This document shows, one piece after another, positions 13,901 to 27,049 of a stretch of DNA of 64,000 bases (within the stretch, counting starts at the first letter, position 1; each line of letters starts with the position of its first letter). The notes below the pieces were generated by a model. That model was not told where the DNA came from. It ran no database searches and was given only the letters and a program-made list of their open reading frames with translations. The stretch comes from Okapia johnstoni (Eukaryota > Chordata > Mammalia > Artiodactyla > Giraffidae). The stretch covers positions 72,655,405 to 72,719,404 of the forward strand of contig CM044322.1 of assembly GCA_024291935.2 (NCBI GenBank), in the 5' to 3' direction. Both the position numbers and the translations under genes were made by a program.

Positions 13901-14665
13901 AGTGTGTTGTTTAGCCTCCATATGTTGGAATTTTTAATAGTTTTTTTTCCTGTAATTGAGGTCTAATCTTACTGCATTGTGGTCAGAGAAGATGGCTGGG
14001 ATGATTTCAATTTTTTTGAATTTACCAAGGCTAGATTTATGGCCCAGGATGTGATCTACCCTGGAGAAAGTTCCATGTGCACTTGAGAAAAAGGTGAAAT
14101 TGATTGTTTTGGGGTGGAAAGTCCTGTAAATATCAATTAAATCTAAATTGTCTATTGTATCATTTAAAGTTTGTGTTTCCTTGTTAGTTTTCTGTTTAGT
14201 TGATCTATCCATAGGTGTGAGTGGAGTATTAAAGTCTCCCACTATTATTGTGTTATTGTTAATTTCCCCTTTCATACTTGTTAGTATTTGCCTTATATAT
14301 TGTGGTGCTCCTATGTTGGGTGCATATATATTTATAATTGTTACATCTTCTTCTTGGATTGATCCTTTGATCATTATATAGTGTCCTTCTTTGTCTCTTT
14401 TCACAGCCTTTATTTTAAAGTCTATTTTATCTGAAATGAGTAATGTGACTCCTGCTTTCTTTTGGTCTCCGTTTGCATTAAATATGTTTTTCCATCCCTT
14501 CACTTTCAGTCTGTATGTGTCCCTAGTTTTGAGGTGGGTCTCTTGTAGACAGCATATATAGGGGTCTTGTTTTTGTATCCATTCAGCCAGTCTTTGTCTT
14601 TTGGTTGGGGCATTCAACCCATTTACATTTAAGGTAATTATTGATAAGTATGGTCCCTTTGCCAT
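10946..14665 (-). pseudogene. L1 ORF2 (endonuclease plus reverse transcriptase), broken
   Basis: Encodes the L1 endonuclease and reverse transcriptase used for target-primed reverse transcription. The apurinic endonuclease part begins at 14665 with MAKGPYLS and keeps NVNGLNAPTK, LQETHLK, GDFNTPL and the SDHNAVR histidine motif. It continues to about 13934, where the frame closes. The reverse transcriptase follows at 13401-12730 and 12733-12326; the second part carries [10 protein letters not shown], the catalytic FADD box. The C-terminal domain is at 12082-10946, with a [17 protein letters not shown] zinc-knuckle region. At least three frame breaks separate these parts (near 13934, near 12735 by loss of a few bases, and near 12326), so the element cannot make an active protein. 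Evidence is by motif reading; the pieces are collinear and in the expected order. Confidence 0.9.
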
Positions 14666-14714
14666 TTACTTTGTTGTTTTGAGTTCATGTTTATACACCC
14701 TTTCTGTGTTTCCT

Positions 14715-15379
14715 GTCTAGAGAAGATCCTTTAGCATTTGTTGGAGAGCTGGTTTGGTGGTGCTGAATTTGGGTTTATCCTGTTTGGGACTTCTGGATTT
14801 CTTATTGTCCCTCATTTTAGGGTCTCCTCGAGTATTTTTTCATGGCCTTTCCTTTTATCTTCTTCATTTCTATTTTGATGCATTTTTTGTCCCAGAGGTC
14901 CCTTTTTCCTCTCTTTTGATTCTTTTTTCTTTTTTCCTCTCTGCTTCGTTTATTTCCACCATTCTATCTTCTACCTCACTTATCCTATCTTCTGCCTCCG
15001 TTATTCTACTGTTGGTTCCCTCTAGAGTGTCTTTTACCTCCTTTATTTCATTATTCATTATATATTGACTCCTTTTTATTTCTTCTAGGTCCTTGATAAA
15101 CATTTCTTGCATCTTCTCAATCCTCATCTCCAGGCTAGTTATCTGTAACTCCATTTTGTTTTCAAGATTTTGGATCATTTTTATTATCATTATTCTAAAT
15201 TCTTTTTCAGATAGATTCCCTATCTCCTCCTCTTTTGTTTGGTTTGGTGGGCATTTCTCATTTTCCTTTACTTGCTGAGTATTTCTCTGCCTTTTCATCT
15301 TGTTTAGATTGCTGTGTTTGGCGTGGCCTTTCTGTATTCTGGTAGTTTGAAGTTCCTCTTTATTGTGGAGGTTCCTCAC
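14715..15379 (-). pseudogene. L1 ORF1 remnant with internal deletions
   Basis: Minus-strand frame 15379-14870 encodes the N-terminal basic region and long coiled coil of L1 ORF1 (EFRIMIIKMIQNLENKMELQ... ITEAEDRISEVEDR). The RNA-binding (RRM) and C-terminal domains should follow over several hundred bases. Instead only about 150 bases separate this coiled coil from the typical ORF1 C-terminus, which is readable at about 14770-14720 as FSTTKPALQQMLKDLL then stop. Short remnants (GHEKILEE, RINP) lie between in another frame. The product would lack its nucleic-acid-binding core. Confidence 0.7.
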
Positions 15380-15690
15380 TGTGGTTGGGGTTGGACGGGT
15401 GGATTGTCAAGGTTTCCTGGTTGGGGGAGCTTGTGTCGGTGTTCTTGTGGGTGGAGCTGGATTTCTTCTCTCTAGAGTGCAATGGAGTGTCCAGTATTGA
15501 GTTTTGAGATGTCTGTGGATTTGGTGTGCCTCTGGGCAGCCTGTATATTGATGCTCAGGGCTATGTTCCTGCGTTGCTGGAGAATTTGCGTGGTATGTCT
15601 TGCTCTGGAACTTGTTGGCTCTTGGGTAGAGCTTGGTTTCAGTGTATATGTGGAGGCTATTGGATGATCTCTTATTAATTAATGTTTCCT

Positions 15691-16272
15691 CTGGCTTTCA
15701 GTCTTATTCTTTTAAGTTTTATTTTAAATCTAGTGTTTATTTTTATACTTAGAGCCTCAGTAATCACATTTTGCATGTCATTTTGTCCCAATTGAACTTT
15801 CAGATTTCAAAAGGAAAAAAAATAATCCCTGAGTGATCTTAAAATATATTATAAGCTGATATATCATTAGAACAATTTAAAAAGAACAGTTTTGTACATT
15901 GTGATGACATGTATCAATTGGACTTGTCTGCAGAACAATGATAACACAGATTAAATAGTATGGAAAGTGCCTTTACTGATTTCCTATACTTTTAATGGCC
16001 AAATTCCGTATTTTATAGGTTTGAGGCAATATAACCAAACTGATATAGCTTATTTACCTTTAGAGAGAATTAATACTTGTGATCATGTAGATTATTTATA
16101 TAGGCTCAATAGAATCTATCCATTTTTCCTACCAGAATATAACTTAATATTGACTATGCCAAAAATTCCACTTAATTAGGTGTGATAAGCCCTTTTTAAA
16201 GGAACAAAGATTACATTTTACATGTAAGGATGACATCTATGAAGTCTTCTCAGGAAAACTTTTCTGGGACAG
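15691..16272. other. Unique AT-rich spacer
   Basis: No gene or clear repeat is seen between the L1 and the left edge of the duplicated segment. A 70-codon open frame at 15967-16179 has no family features and is probably chance. Confidence 0.5.
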
Positions 16273-17044
16273 CTTTTTGATTTGTGAAATTCCAAAATTT
16301 CATTTACTGGCAGACATATTAACAAATATGGGAATTTAAGAGAAAACAGTGCTAGTAAGGATGGTAAAATTTCTCTGACACAAAAGTAATTCCCAGCCTA
16401 GGAGTTTCACAAGCCTCCAGACAGAAGTTCACTATATGGAGATAAATCAAAAACAACAGGCTATCCTGACTGATTTCAGACTACAAAATAATAAATTCTG
16501 ACTATTTCTCATAAATATGGACCCTTTGACAAAAACTATTTTCTCCTTGATTTTTACCATGCTAACAAGTGAAGATAAACCAAATGTGATGGACATGTAA
16601 GAAAGCTGCTGATTTCTGCCATGAACACGGTGGCCTTAGTCATCTTTTTTCACTTTTTAAATACTTGTTGAAATTTGTATTTAACAAAGCTTTCTTTCTG
16701 AAGTTACTTTTGCAATTGGTTATTTGTCCAAATGTTTCTGTTTCTGAGTCTTTTACTGACACTTTTGCTGACACTAACAGCTGAGGATTTGGAAATGAAT
16801 TTGAGCAGGAGACCTACTTGTCAATAAAGAACTTCCCCTCAAATGTTTGGTAAGATGTTAACATCACCTTCATTTGTTCTGATGCTCCATGCAAGAGGAA
16901 AGGATCCTCAAAACAGTTATGCCAGAGAGGCTATCCCTGGGATCCAGAAAGTTGTCCTCTGACATGGTTCTGTCTGCCCACAGCCTCCTGATCCAGCCTT
17001 ATCTGTGTCTCCCTTGCCCTACTTTTCTCTTCAAAGTGAAAGAA

Positions 17045-17256
17045 AGAAAGTGAAAGTCGTTCAGTAGTGTCCTACTCTTTGTGACTCCATGTACTGTAGC
17101 CTGCCAGGCTCCTCTGTCCCTGGAATCCTCTGGGCAAGAATACTGGAGTGGTTATGTTAGCCAATCCCTTCTCCATGGGATCTTCCTGTCCCAGGGATCA
17201 AACCCAGTTCTCCTGCATTGCAGGCAGATTGTTTACTGTCTGGGCCACCAAGGTGC
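17045..17256 (-). mobile_element. Bov-tA SINE, antisense (S1)
   Basis: Antisense Bov-tA: 'gaaagtcgttcagtagtg', 'tactgtagcctgccaggctc', 'ctcctgcattgcaggcagat', ending 'gggccaccaaggtgcc'. The S2 equivalent is at 35762-35975. Confidence 0.85.
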
Positions 17257-17879
17257 CTCCCTTACACTACTTCGTGCTTCAACCACTCTTAAATCCATCC
17301 AGGTTCTGAAACGTGGCAGCCTCTTCCCACTCCAGGCTTTTTCTGTTTCTCCTGCCTCATATGATTTTGCCAGGTTGGCACCTGCTCTTCCCCTTTCAAC
17401 TGAAACATCATTTCCCAAGGAAGACTCCCCTGACTACCCACAGCGTTTGTAAACTCTCCTAACCCTCAGAATTAGTTTGTTGAACTTTTCACAGTTATAA
17501 TAAATTACTTATTTATATGAGCCATGGTTTAATGTCCATATTCTTTGCCAGACCACGTACTTCATGAGGACAGGCACTGATTCTCTGTTTTCACTCAGTT
17601 TTCTGCCTCCACCACCTCCCACGTACAAGGCAACTGTAACTGCTCGATTAGTATTGGCTGAATGAGTAAATGAAAGATAAGAGCAAAATGAGGGATTAGA
17701 ATGATTGGATCAGGGAAAAATGGTCAGGATGTTTTCTTTGGGTTTTCATTGTACCTCCGAACTTGGTTATTCACAAGGTGACAAGAACTATTAAAAAAGA
17801 TGAAATTTCTAGCACGTCAGGTTCCAAACTCAAAGCAGAAGAGTTGGAGTTTTGTACCATCCTGAGATCATTTTTCCAT

Positions 17880-18120
17880 TTATTCAGTCACTTAATACTT
17901 TACTAAGCATCTACTATGTGTCAGGCACTAGGGATGAACACAAAGGTTAGCAGAGCAGGCCCCCGTCTTTGCCTTTACTGAGTTGATTGACTAGTGAGGG
18001 AGGCAGACATTAATGACATCCACATTCACGCACAAGATGTAAAATTATAACACAGTCATGTGCTAGGAAGAGAGGTACAAAGTACTCTGACAGTCCCAAT
18101 AGGGATTTTCGCTCAGAGGG
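17880..18120 (+). mobile_element. L2-like fragment (S1)
   Basis: Contains 'tactatgtgtcaggcactag', 'ggatgaacacaaaggt' and 'agtgagggaggcagacatta', the usual L2 3' phrase order with heavy divergence. The S2 copy is at about 36600-36840. Confidence 0.5.
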
Positions 18121-18905
18121 GAGTCTGCCTTTTCTGAAGGTGCTTGCTGAGCTGCAATCTGAATGGTGAGTAAGTGTGTTAAGTTGAGAATATGCAGATT
18201 ATGACCTGCAGAACGAAGAGGCACAAGCCATACACACAGGGTGGGCAGGTGGCTCCTTCACTATCAGCTTCGACTTTGGGGAAATGAAAACCCTGGGGCT
18301 GTTTTGATTGAAGGCACAGTTTCAATACACAAAGAAAGTAAGGTGACAGGATTACTTACAGATTCCAGAAACAGAGGAGAGGGGTGTGCAATGAGCTGGG
18401 GATAGGAGCAGTCCTCTGTCCTAGTTCACAAGCCAGCAGGAGATAGAGAGCAAGCATCTTTTACTTATAAGGTGGTTGAGGAGCACCACTTTTCGAGGGC
18501 TCAACTTAAAAATTTATATTTTAAAAGATGCCTGGGGAAATGCAAAGCAGGACCTTGTGGCTGGAATCCTGAACTCAGGTTCTTATTTAAATTGCCAGAC
18601 TCTGGGTGTGAGTAGAGTTGTCATACTGTAAAATGCCTAGGTAGCAACTCAAAATAGCTGCCTCATCACAAGAAATGGTGTAAACATGAAGCTCATGCTG
18701 CCTGTTGTGACATGAAAAGTCTTTGTCTCTGCCCTAAGTCTCTGTGTCTTCTGCCAGAATCCATGAGACTGTGGCTATCTCATCAGCTTGCAAGTAGTAT
18801 AAAATCTCAGGCTCTTCATAGTTATTGACAGGCAAGTAGATGGCATATACAAAAGCTGTGTGGTGGAAGAGAGCAGAGCAAATATAAGAAAGTATAAGAA
18901 AGAAG

Positions 18906-19030
18906 GCACCAGGACTTCCCTGGCGGTCCAGCGGTGAAAGTTCTGTGCTTCCACTGGTTTTGAGCCCTGGTTGGGGAACTAACAGCCCATATGCCACGTG
19001 GTGCCGACAAAGAGTAAAAAAAAGAAAGAC
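18906..19030 (+). mobile_element. CHR-type SINE (S1)
   Basis: Cetartiodactyl tRNA-derived SINE: 'aggacttccctggcggtcca', 'ttctgtgcttccactgg', 'ttggggaactaac', 'catatgccacgtgg', with an A-rich end. The S2 copy is at 37635-37755. The family matches; the subfamily is not assigned. Confidence 0.75.
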
Positions 19031-20350
19031 GGAATGAAAGGATGGGTTATGGGGGTGTGTGAAGGGGGCAGGACATGAGATGAGGTTGGGAGGTGCCCTG
19101 GGACCCTTGGCCAATCATGCTGGGGCAGCCCCAGGGAATGTCTTGGCCACTTGTTATGACGGCCACTTTCATGCAGGACATGTGGAACTAATAAACTGGA
19201 TTTAGGGGAGCACAGGATAAAGCCTGAGCCAATCTAAGCCTATGAAATAATTTTTAACAAAGGAAGAGAGTGAAAGTAGGTGTTTTCTTAACATCCTGCA
19301 CCCTATTATGAAAATTTTTACATACCTGCCACTGTAATATTTCTATTAGACATTAGAAGTCTATTCCCAGTGCCCCAAACAAAGAAAGGTTATTATGAAC
19401 TATCATTTCTATCAATTATCTAGGGTACAAAAGAAGGCTATTTGCCTTAAAAGGGTGAAGCAGTGACCCTTTAGTATTCATGAGTATGACTCTGGACAAA
19501 CTGCTCTCTGATCATTTCTTTCAGTGAAGAGTTGTTTCAGTTTTACAGGGAGAGGAAGGAAGAGAAGGGCACAGAGGGACAGACCTCACCAAGAGAGGGG
19601 TGTGAAACCAGTGTGGCTAACACTGGATTAGTACCTAATGTTAGTGTAAAATAAAGGTATCTATTGAGAAGCCCTCTGACCTATTCCAGCAACTGGAGTT
19701 CTGAATTTTTTACTCCTTGCCCATTAATTAATTTATAGCCTACAAAGAACGGAGTTGTCCAAGATCTTTGGCTCAAAATGTATCCACAAATAGGACAAAT
19801 CATGAAGAGCCTTGTTAAGAAGTTTTGTTCTTATCTGAAGAGTGACAAAAAAAAAAAAATCACTGAGGGATCTAGAAAGGGGTGCACATCAGTCGCTGAA
19901 AGGCTCTCTGGCCCTCACCTTGACCTTCAGGCTGCTATGGGAAACAGGCTTGAAGAGGAGGAGATGAGGTCAGGCAGGGTGATGCTGGGCTCAGGGAGAG
20001 AAGAAATAACAGCCTTGTTTGGAGGTACTGCGGGTTGCAGAATTCAATTGTGCCCAGTTTCAGCCTGGTCAAAGGCCTGGACAGAGGGCTGGAGAGGCAA
20101 AGGTAGGGGTTGCCAGAACAGCTGGGGAACTGCTGACTTTTGGAGAAAAGTGAGTGGGAGGCCGAGTCACTGGCCCTAGGAGCCCCCCCAGATCATCCCT
20201 CTAATGGCTCTTCTACCGGCAGATGCCTCAGGAGGACCTGACCCAAGTTTTCAAGACTCTCCAGGGTTTCCCAATCCTCCTCTAGTTGGCCCACAGTGCT
20301 CCTCCCCCACCGCTTCACAGTCTGCCAGTTCCTTCATTGACACACAGCTC

Positions 20351-20405
20351 GCTTCCTGTAAAGGGAGGATTGCGGTGCAGGGGAGCGGAGAAGGGTTGGT
20401 ATAAG
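20351..20405 (+). promoter_or_regulatory. CHI3L1 core promoter, S1 copy
   Basis: A TATA-like TATAAG sits at 20400-20405, about 110 bases upstream of the main start codon, which predicts transcription start near 20430. An ETS/PU.1-type core (GCTTCCTGT, reverse ACAGGAAGC) lies at 20351-20359. PU.1 control is known for human CHI3L1 in myeloid cells; its use here is inferred from the motif. Confidence 0.5.
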
Positions 20406-21495
20406 AGGAAGCTGGAGGCCCAGGAAGCATCCTGCTCAGGCCGCTGGGTACCGGGAACCTGAAGGCACAGGAAGAGGCCGCGCCATGCCCTCCTCTGCCG
20501 CAGCCAGGATGGGGCTGAGGGCGGTTCGGACAGGTCTCTGCGTTGGCTGCAGAGCTACTGCCTGCAGAGGCTAGCCTCCTACCTGCTGTGGGGAGAGGCA
20601 GTGGGCGGGAGAAGGGGGGTGCAGAGCCAGGGGAGAGAGAGAGGAGGTGCCTGGTATGAGGAGGCTCTGGATTCCTTGGCGGTGGTGGGTGGATGCAGGG
20701 AGCAGGAGGGAGGAGGAGGTGCTTGCAGGGGGTCTCATTCTGGATTTCCCTTCAGGTTTTACCGTCCTGATGCTGCTCCAGAGCTGTAAGTAACCTTCTT
20801 TTAAGTCACGGAAGGTGGGGGCATGGTGAGGGTTGTATGGAAGGGAGCTTGGCGCTTTTTCCCAGTTTCTTCTGTGATTCAAATGGCTCAGAAATATTAG
20901 CATTTGTTTAACCAAGGTGATGAGTATATAGATGTTTATTATACTACTCTCTATTTTTCTGTATATTTAAAAATTTTCAAAATTAAAAACTTTCAAAGGC
21001 TCAGGTTCAGTGAAGGCTTCAACTAATAGCCTAGTGGGAACCATAAACAGGAGCCCAGGAACAGTGTGGATGAGTGATGCCCACTCTTCTTCCTCCACAA
21101 TCAAGAGGGCAGAAGAGGCCTGCTCTGCAGCAGAGAAATTAGATTAAGAAGAGAGGGGAAACTTTCTGGTCCACTGGGTTATTGTGTCCCAGCTAGGGGG
21201 ATGGACTGAGGGGCCTGGAGACTGCCATTCTGGGTGGGTTACAAGCTAGGGGTAGCCCCCACATGAAGGCAGAGAAGAGACAGGCCAGAGCCTCACAGAT
21301 CAAGGACTCCCTAAAGGCCAAGGTCTTCTAATACTGGCTGTTTGGGGCTAGGTCACCCCTCTCCTTCAAAGCCACTGCCTCCAGGAAACCTTCCTTACTT
21401 GCACCAAGTCCCATCTCATCTTTATTCATCAGAGCCCCCTCACTCCACACAATGTTCTGTTCTTAGTCTGCAGTGTATTTATCTACCATGTTTGA

Positions 21496-21918
<423 letters not shown>

Positions 21919-22131
21919 TGACTAGCTAGGGCAGGACAAAGATGGAGGCTTAGGAGGGCTGGTTTCAGGGTAGAGTACGCCTGCTCAAGGGGATGGGCAA
22001 GGTCCCAGGGACTCACTTCTGGGTGGAGAATTGGAGGGCCTTGGCTCAAATGGGAGGAAGTGATGAGGGCAGAGGTCAGGGTATAGAAAAAGCCTGCAGA
22101 AAAAGGCATAGCTGAACTCCCCTGGGAGAAG

Positions 22132-22134
<3 letters not shown>

Positions 22135-22160
<26 letters not shown>
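22135..22160. repeat. (CT)13 microsatellite, intron 3 (S1)
   Basis: A 26-base CT tract. The S2 copy at 41125-41150 has the same length, unusual for old paralogues because such repeats change length quickly. Confidence 0.9.
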
Positions 22161-22163
<3 letters not shown>

Positions 22164-22894
22164 TCCCCTGAAGGTGCCTGTCCACAGAGAAAATGTTCAT
22201 GGTTCTATTTTGCCATATTGTGGCTTCCCCACTGGAGGGAACAAAAATGGGCAACACATTTCAGAATAAGTGCCACAAATACTTAGAAAATCTCAGAATA
22301 GTGAATTTCAAGGTTGGAAGGGCCTTGGAGGCCTGATTCAGCCCCTACCCAAAGTTAGAAGCCTAATGGGGATACCCCATGTCACAGCAACTTCGCTCAA
22401 CCCCAGCCTTCCTGCTTCTCTGTGCCCCACAGGAACCCCAACCTGAAGACCCTCCTATCTGTTGGGGGATGGAACTTCGGTCCTCAAAGGTAGGATGCAT
22501 CCCCCAGAGGATGATGGGATAAGAGGAAGTATAGGTTTCTCTTCATCCATGGGATGAAGGTCACAGGGACCCCAGAATGGTCAGGCACAGGGACATGAAT
22601 GGTTGTCAGGAGTTTGCATCATGTGCAATCATGAAATAAGAGCCCAGAAAGGGGAAGGAACTTGCCAACAGATACACAGCAAGGTGGCAGTCAGTGTTCT
22701 GATTTCTTGCCAATGCTCTTTTTGCTACTTCTCAGACATGAAAACAAAGAAATTTGAGGGGATACTGTCCTAAGGGTTGGAAAGAGTGAGAAGAAATAAA
22801 TGGGAATTTGGGAGTGGAGACCCTGGGAGAACTTCCTGGAATGGGTAGAGCTGGAGCAGGCTTTAAAAAGACTTAAAGTAATGGCTATAACAGC

Positions 22895-23090
22895 TCTCAT
22901 TTATTGAGTGGTTACTATGTGTCAGGCATCCTGTCCAACCACTATCACATGTAATCCTCATAATAGCACTGTGAGATATTACATTTATGCCTGTTTTACA
23001 GATGAGGAAATTGAGGCCCAGGTTATAATCTGCTCAAAATGGCTTGGCTACTAGGTGATAGAGCCAGGGATATCTGATTATAATGAACAT
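22895..23090 (-). mobile_element. MIR SINE, antisense, intron 4 (S1)
   Basis: Antisense MIR core: 'ttattgagtggttactatgt', 'gtaatcctcataatagcact', 'ttttacagatgaggaaattg'. The S2 copy is at 41888-42083. Confidence 0.75.
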
Positions 23091-23230
23091 GTTTTTTCTA
23101 TTAATAGGATGATTAGAAGTGGGTCCTGTCCCAACCACGCCCTCCTATAGCTGTGTGGGTTCAGGCTCCCAGCTGCACATGCCCCAGAGACCCCTCCAGA
23201 GGGCCAAGGCACCCAGCATTTTGGTGCTGA

Positions 23231-23506
<276 letters not shown>

Positions 23507-23779
23507 TAAAGCCTCCTTGCTGCAGAGTCCTGAGATTTGGACCAAGGATAAGATAAACAGGCCTGTGTCCTGAGATCTGACACAGCAGGGAAGACATCCT
23601 CTGAAAACAGTGGGAGGTGGGCTGGGGTTCTAAGAGGCAGTGTTCACTAAACAGAGCACCTACCCACTTCATCGAGCATCATTGTCCTCTATTCATTCCC
23701 AAACTGACACTGCACACTCCTGAGCATGCACTAAATCAGGGATACTCGACTCCATCTGGGTGCAGCCCAAGCATCTCTA

Positions 23780-24960
23780 GTCACCCTAGGGGAAGAGCAA
23801 TCAAACAAATTGTTCACAGTATCAATAACATTTGCTGGATCATAGTGAAAGCAAGAGAATTCCAGAAAAACATCTACTTCTTTTTCATTGAAATAAAACA
23901 AAGTCTTCGACTGTGTAAATCACAACAAACTGTAGAAAACTCTTAAGAGAGATGGGAATACCAGACCATCTTACCTGTCTCCTGAGAAAACTACACGGGT
24001 CAATAAGCAACTGTTAGAACCTGAACAACTGACTGGTTCAAAATTGAGAAAGGAGTATGACAAGGCTGTATATTGTCACCCTGTTTATTTCACTTATATG
24101 CAGAGCACATCATGCAAAATTCTGAGCTGGATGAATTACAAGCTGGAATCAAGATTGCCGGGAGAAATATTAACAACCTCAAATATTCAGATCATACCAC
24201 TCTAATGGCAGTAAACAAAGAGGAACTAAAGAGCGTCTTGATGAGGGTGAAAGAAGAGAGTGAAAAAGCTGGCTTAAAATTCAACATTAAAAAAACTAAG
24301 ATCATGGCGTCCGGTCACATCACTTCATGGCAAACAGAAGGTGAGAAGGTGGAAGCAGTGGAAGATTTTCTCTTCTTGAGCTCTAAAATCACTGTGGATG
24401 GTGACTGCAGCCATGAAATCAGAAGATGACTGCTTCTTGGAAGGAAAGCTATGACAAACCTAGACAGTGGAGAGGGCAAAGACATCACTTTGCCGGCAAA
24501 GGTCCGTATAATTAAGGCTATGGTCTTTTCAGTACTCATGTATGAATGTGAGAGTTAGACCAGAAAGAAGGCAGAGCACTGAAGAATTGATGCTTTGAAC
24601 TGTTGTGCTGGAGAAGACTCTTGAGAGTCCCCTTTGACAGCAAGGAGATCAAACCAGTCAATCCTAAAAGAATTCAACCCTGAATACTCACTAGAAAGAC
24701 TGATGCTAAAAAGCTGAAGCTCCAATACTTTGACCACCTGATGTGAAGAGCCAACTCATCGGAAAAGACCCTCAGCTGGGAAAGATTGAAGGCAGAAGGA
24801 GAAGGGGGTGACAGAGGATGAGATGGTTGGATGGCATCACTGATTCAATAGACATGAACTTGGGGAAACTCCGAGAGATGGTGTGGGAGAGAGAAGCCTG
24901 GTGTGTGGAAGTCCATGGGGTCACAAACAGTCAGACACAACTTGGTGACTGAACAACAAT
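23780..24960 (+). mobile_element. BovB (RTE) LINE 3' fragment, intron 5 (S1)
   Basis: A 5'-truncated BovB of about 1.2 kb, sense to CHI3L1. It carries reverse-transcriptase remnants (24073-24429, residues such as MSPCLFHLYAEHIMQNSELD) with a degraded YADD region (here YSDHTTL) and ends at the usual BovB 3' terminus near 'tcagacacaacttggtgact'. The S2 copy is at 42780-43955. It is dead because of frameshifts and the altered catalytic box. Confidence 0.85.
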
Positions 24961-25504
24961 CATTATAAATCACTTTAATTTTGTGTCTTCATTGACTAGC
25001 TTAAACAAAGCACAGACCAACTGGCAAATGTCTTCCAACTCTATCTGTGGACTAAGTGGGATCACTCTTTATTCTCACGGTCCCACCAGGACCGAGAAAA
25101 ATTGAATATTGATGAGTGTGCATGGGGTGTAGGGATGAGATTGGTCCAAACTTTTTTTAAGGAAAAGGATGGGTGAGCCTGAGGATGGGGCCTCTTTATC
25201 ATTCCCACTAAGCTCGGGTCTGGTTGGAGATTATAGCAGACAGGGAAGGCCAATGACATGCTCATAAAGATCTTTCTCCACAAAGGCTTGCTGTCACTCA
25301 CCTGCCTCTCTCCCCAACCAGGAAATGAAGGCTGAGTTTGTAAGGGAAGCCCAAGCAGGCACAGAGCAGCTCCTGCTCAGCGCAGCAGTGCCTGCAGGGA
25401 AGATTGCTATTGACAGAGGCTATGACATCACCCAGATATCCCAGTGAGTCTCCTGACCTACCCTGACTTAGAAGTCTATGTATAATCAGAAGACTGGGCT
25501 TTTG

Positions 25505-25615
25505 GTCCAAATTTCTCCAGAGATGTGTGACCTTGAGCAAGGCACATCTCCTCTCTGTGCCTCAGCCTTCGCATCTGTCAAAAGGGGGCATAATAATCCC
25601 TATCTTTCCTTTTCA
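25505..25615 (+). mobile_element. MIR fragment, intron 6 (S1)
   Basis: 'gtgtgaccttgagcaaggca', then 'ctgtgcctcagccttcgcat' and 'aaagggggcataataat' follow the MIR core. The S2 copy is at about 44510-44600. Confidence 0.65.
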
Positions 25616-25997
25616 CTTGAGATATTGTGCTGACCAATTGAGAAAATTGTTATGAATGTATGTGTTTTGTGGGAAAAGAAGAGAGAAAGTTATACAAACG
25701 AGTCAGTCACTAGTCTCTGGAAGGGCAAAGCAACAGTTAATAATACCTTTCATTTCTAGGCCGCTGGAGAGTCCTCAAGGGCCTCTGTCTTGCAGGGACT
25801 CCTCTTTCTTGTCTGCCTGTCCCTTCTCCTCACCTTGCCTCCTTATGCATGTGGCGATGAGCAGTCTCCAGCCAAGCAGCTTGATTTCTTGGTGGAAACA
25901 AGGCATGGATCTTAGGGAACCCAAAAGTAAGAAACAAAGACTCTTCACTCTGACTAGAATCTTCTTTAGGGTCTCAGGCACGTGTAGACTCACTGCT

Positions 25998-26219
25998 TTA
26001 ATTGATCACTTCAGTTCAGTCGCTCAGTCGTGTCTGACTTTTTACAACCCCGTGGATTGCAGCATGCCGGGCTTCCCTGTCCATTACCAAACTCAGGTCC
26101 ATCAAGTCGGTGATGCCATACAACCATCTTATCTTCTGTCGTCCCCCTTTTCCTCCTGCCATCAATTATTGCCAGCAGCAGGGTCTTTTCCAGTGAGTCA
26201 ATTCTTCCCATCAGGTGGC
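25998..26219 (-). mobile_element. BovB/Bov-A 3' end, cut off at the duplication edge (S1)
   Basis: The antisense BovB tail starts 'cagttcagtcgctcagtcgt' and matches S2 44985-45202. Here it stops at 26219 and continues into unrelated sequence, while in S2 the same element runs on to about 46745. The break inside the element is therefore a property of S1. Confidence 0.85.
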
Positions 26220-27049
26220 AACAATAGATTATGAATACTCTGCGAAACTAAATTATATCAGTCATCACTACTTCCGTCATAGTCATAAAGGCAAAAGCAC
26301 ACAATTTAGGAGAAGAGAAAATGGCAACAGACTTCATTGTCTGTTTCTTTAAATATGGTAAGGAATTTGGGTGGAATCAGGTGCATAATCTTGTTTGAAA
26401 ACCACATTTAGTCATGACAAAAAGCCTCCTTTTATGGGAGAAATCCCATAGTACATAATTGTAATTGAGTAAGTTTTCTTAATGAGTAATTGGTTTCACT
26501 TTAGAATTTTAATAAGTAATCTATTCATATTATCTAGAAAAGGGAATTATCTAACATTTTCATTAATTAAAGAAATGGGGTTAGGGGTTTTCATATAAAT
26601 AACCCTCAGGACAGTTATTAAGTCAAGGGCAGAGTGGAATTAACCATTGAATCTTTTGGGATTTCAGAGTACATACAATCCATTACATCTGGAGCTGCCT
26701 TAGAATCACTACCAAATGTGAAAAACAGTTGAAATAAAATTACTGGGAAAGACAATGATCCAAATGTAAAAACAATGCGTTTCATAAAAAGAAAAAAAAA
26801 TAGAAAGAAAAAAGAAAAAGCTTATCTCTTTTTTTAAAAGTTACTCAATTTGAATTTCAAAAATTTTTGCAAAAAAGTACAAAAAAGTTAAAAAAGGAAT
26901 ATTCAGTGGATGAACAGTTATAGTTACTATAAAATAAGATAATTCATAAGGAAAGATTGTCTTTTGAAATGGAGCTGTAATAATTTGTAATAATATATAA
27001 AAGCAAATGAAACCTTAGATCCTACATATTGTTACATACAAAAAAAAAA

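Larger units (their letters stand above)
10478..15690 (-). mobile_element. Ruminant L1 LINE, 5'-truncated and inactivated
   Basis: One minus-strand L1 of about 5.2 kb. The 3' end lies at a (TTTTC)n/T-rich tract at 10478-10507 on the plus strand, the antisense of an A-rich tail. Reading leftward from 15690 come an ORF1 remnant, ORF2 and a 3' UTR. I could not define a clean target-site duplication: 'tctgccttcag' beside the tail and 'tctggctttcag' at 15692-15705 look alike but are not identical. Ruminant L1s are longer, so the 5' UTR is incomplete or missing. Confidence 0.85.

Noticed and set aside
20571..20915. 114-codon minus-strand frame, repeated at 39557-39901
   Set aside because: It is antisense to CHI3L1 exon 2 and flanking introns. 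Its presence in both copies only reflects the duplication.
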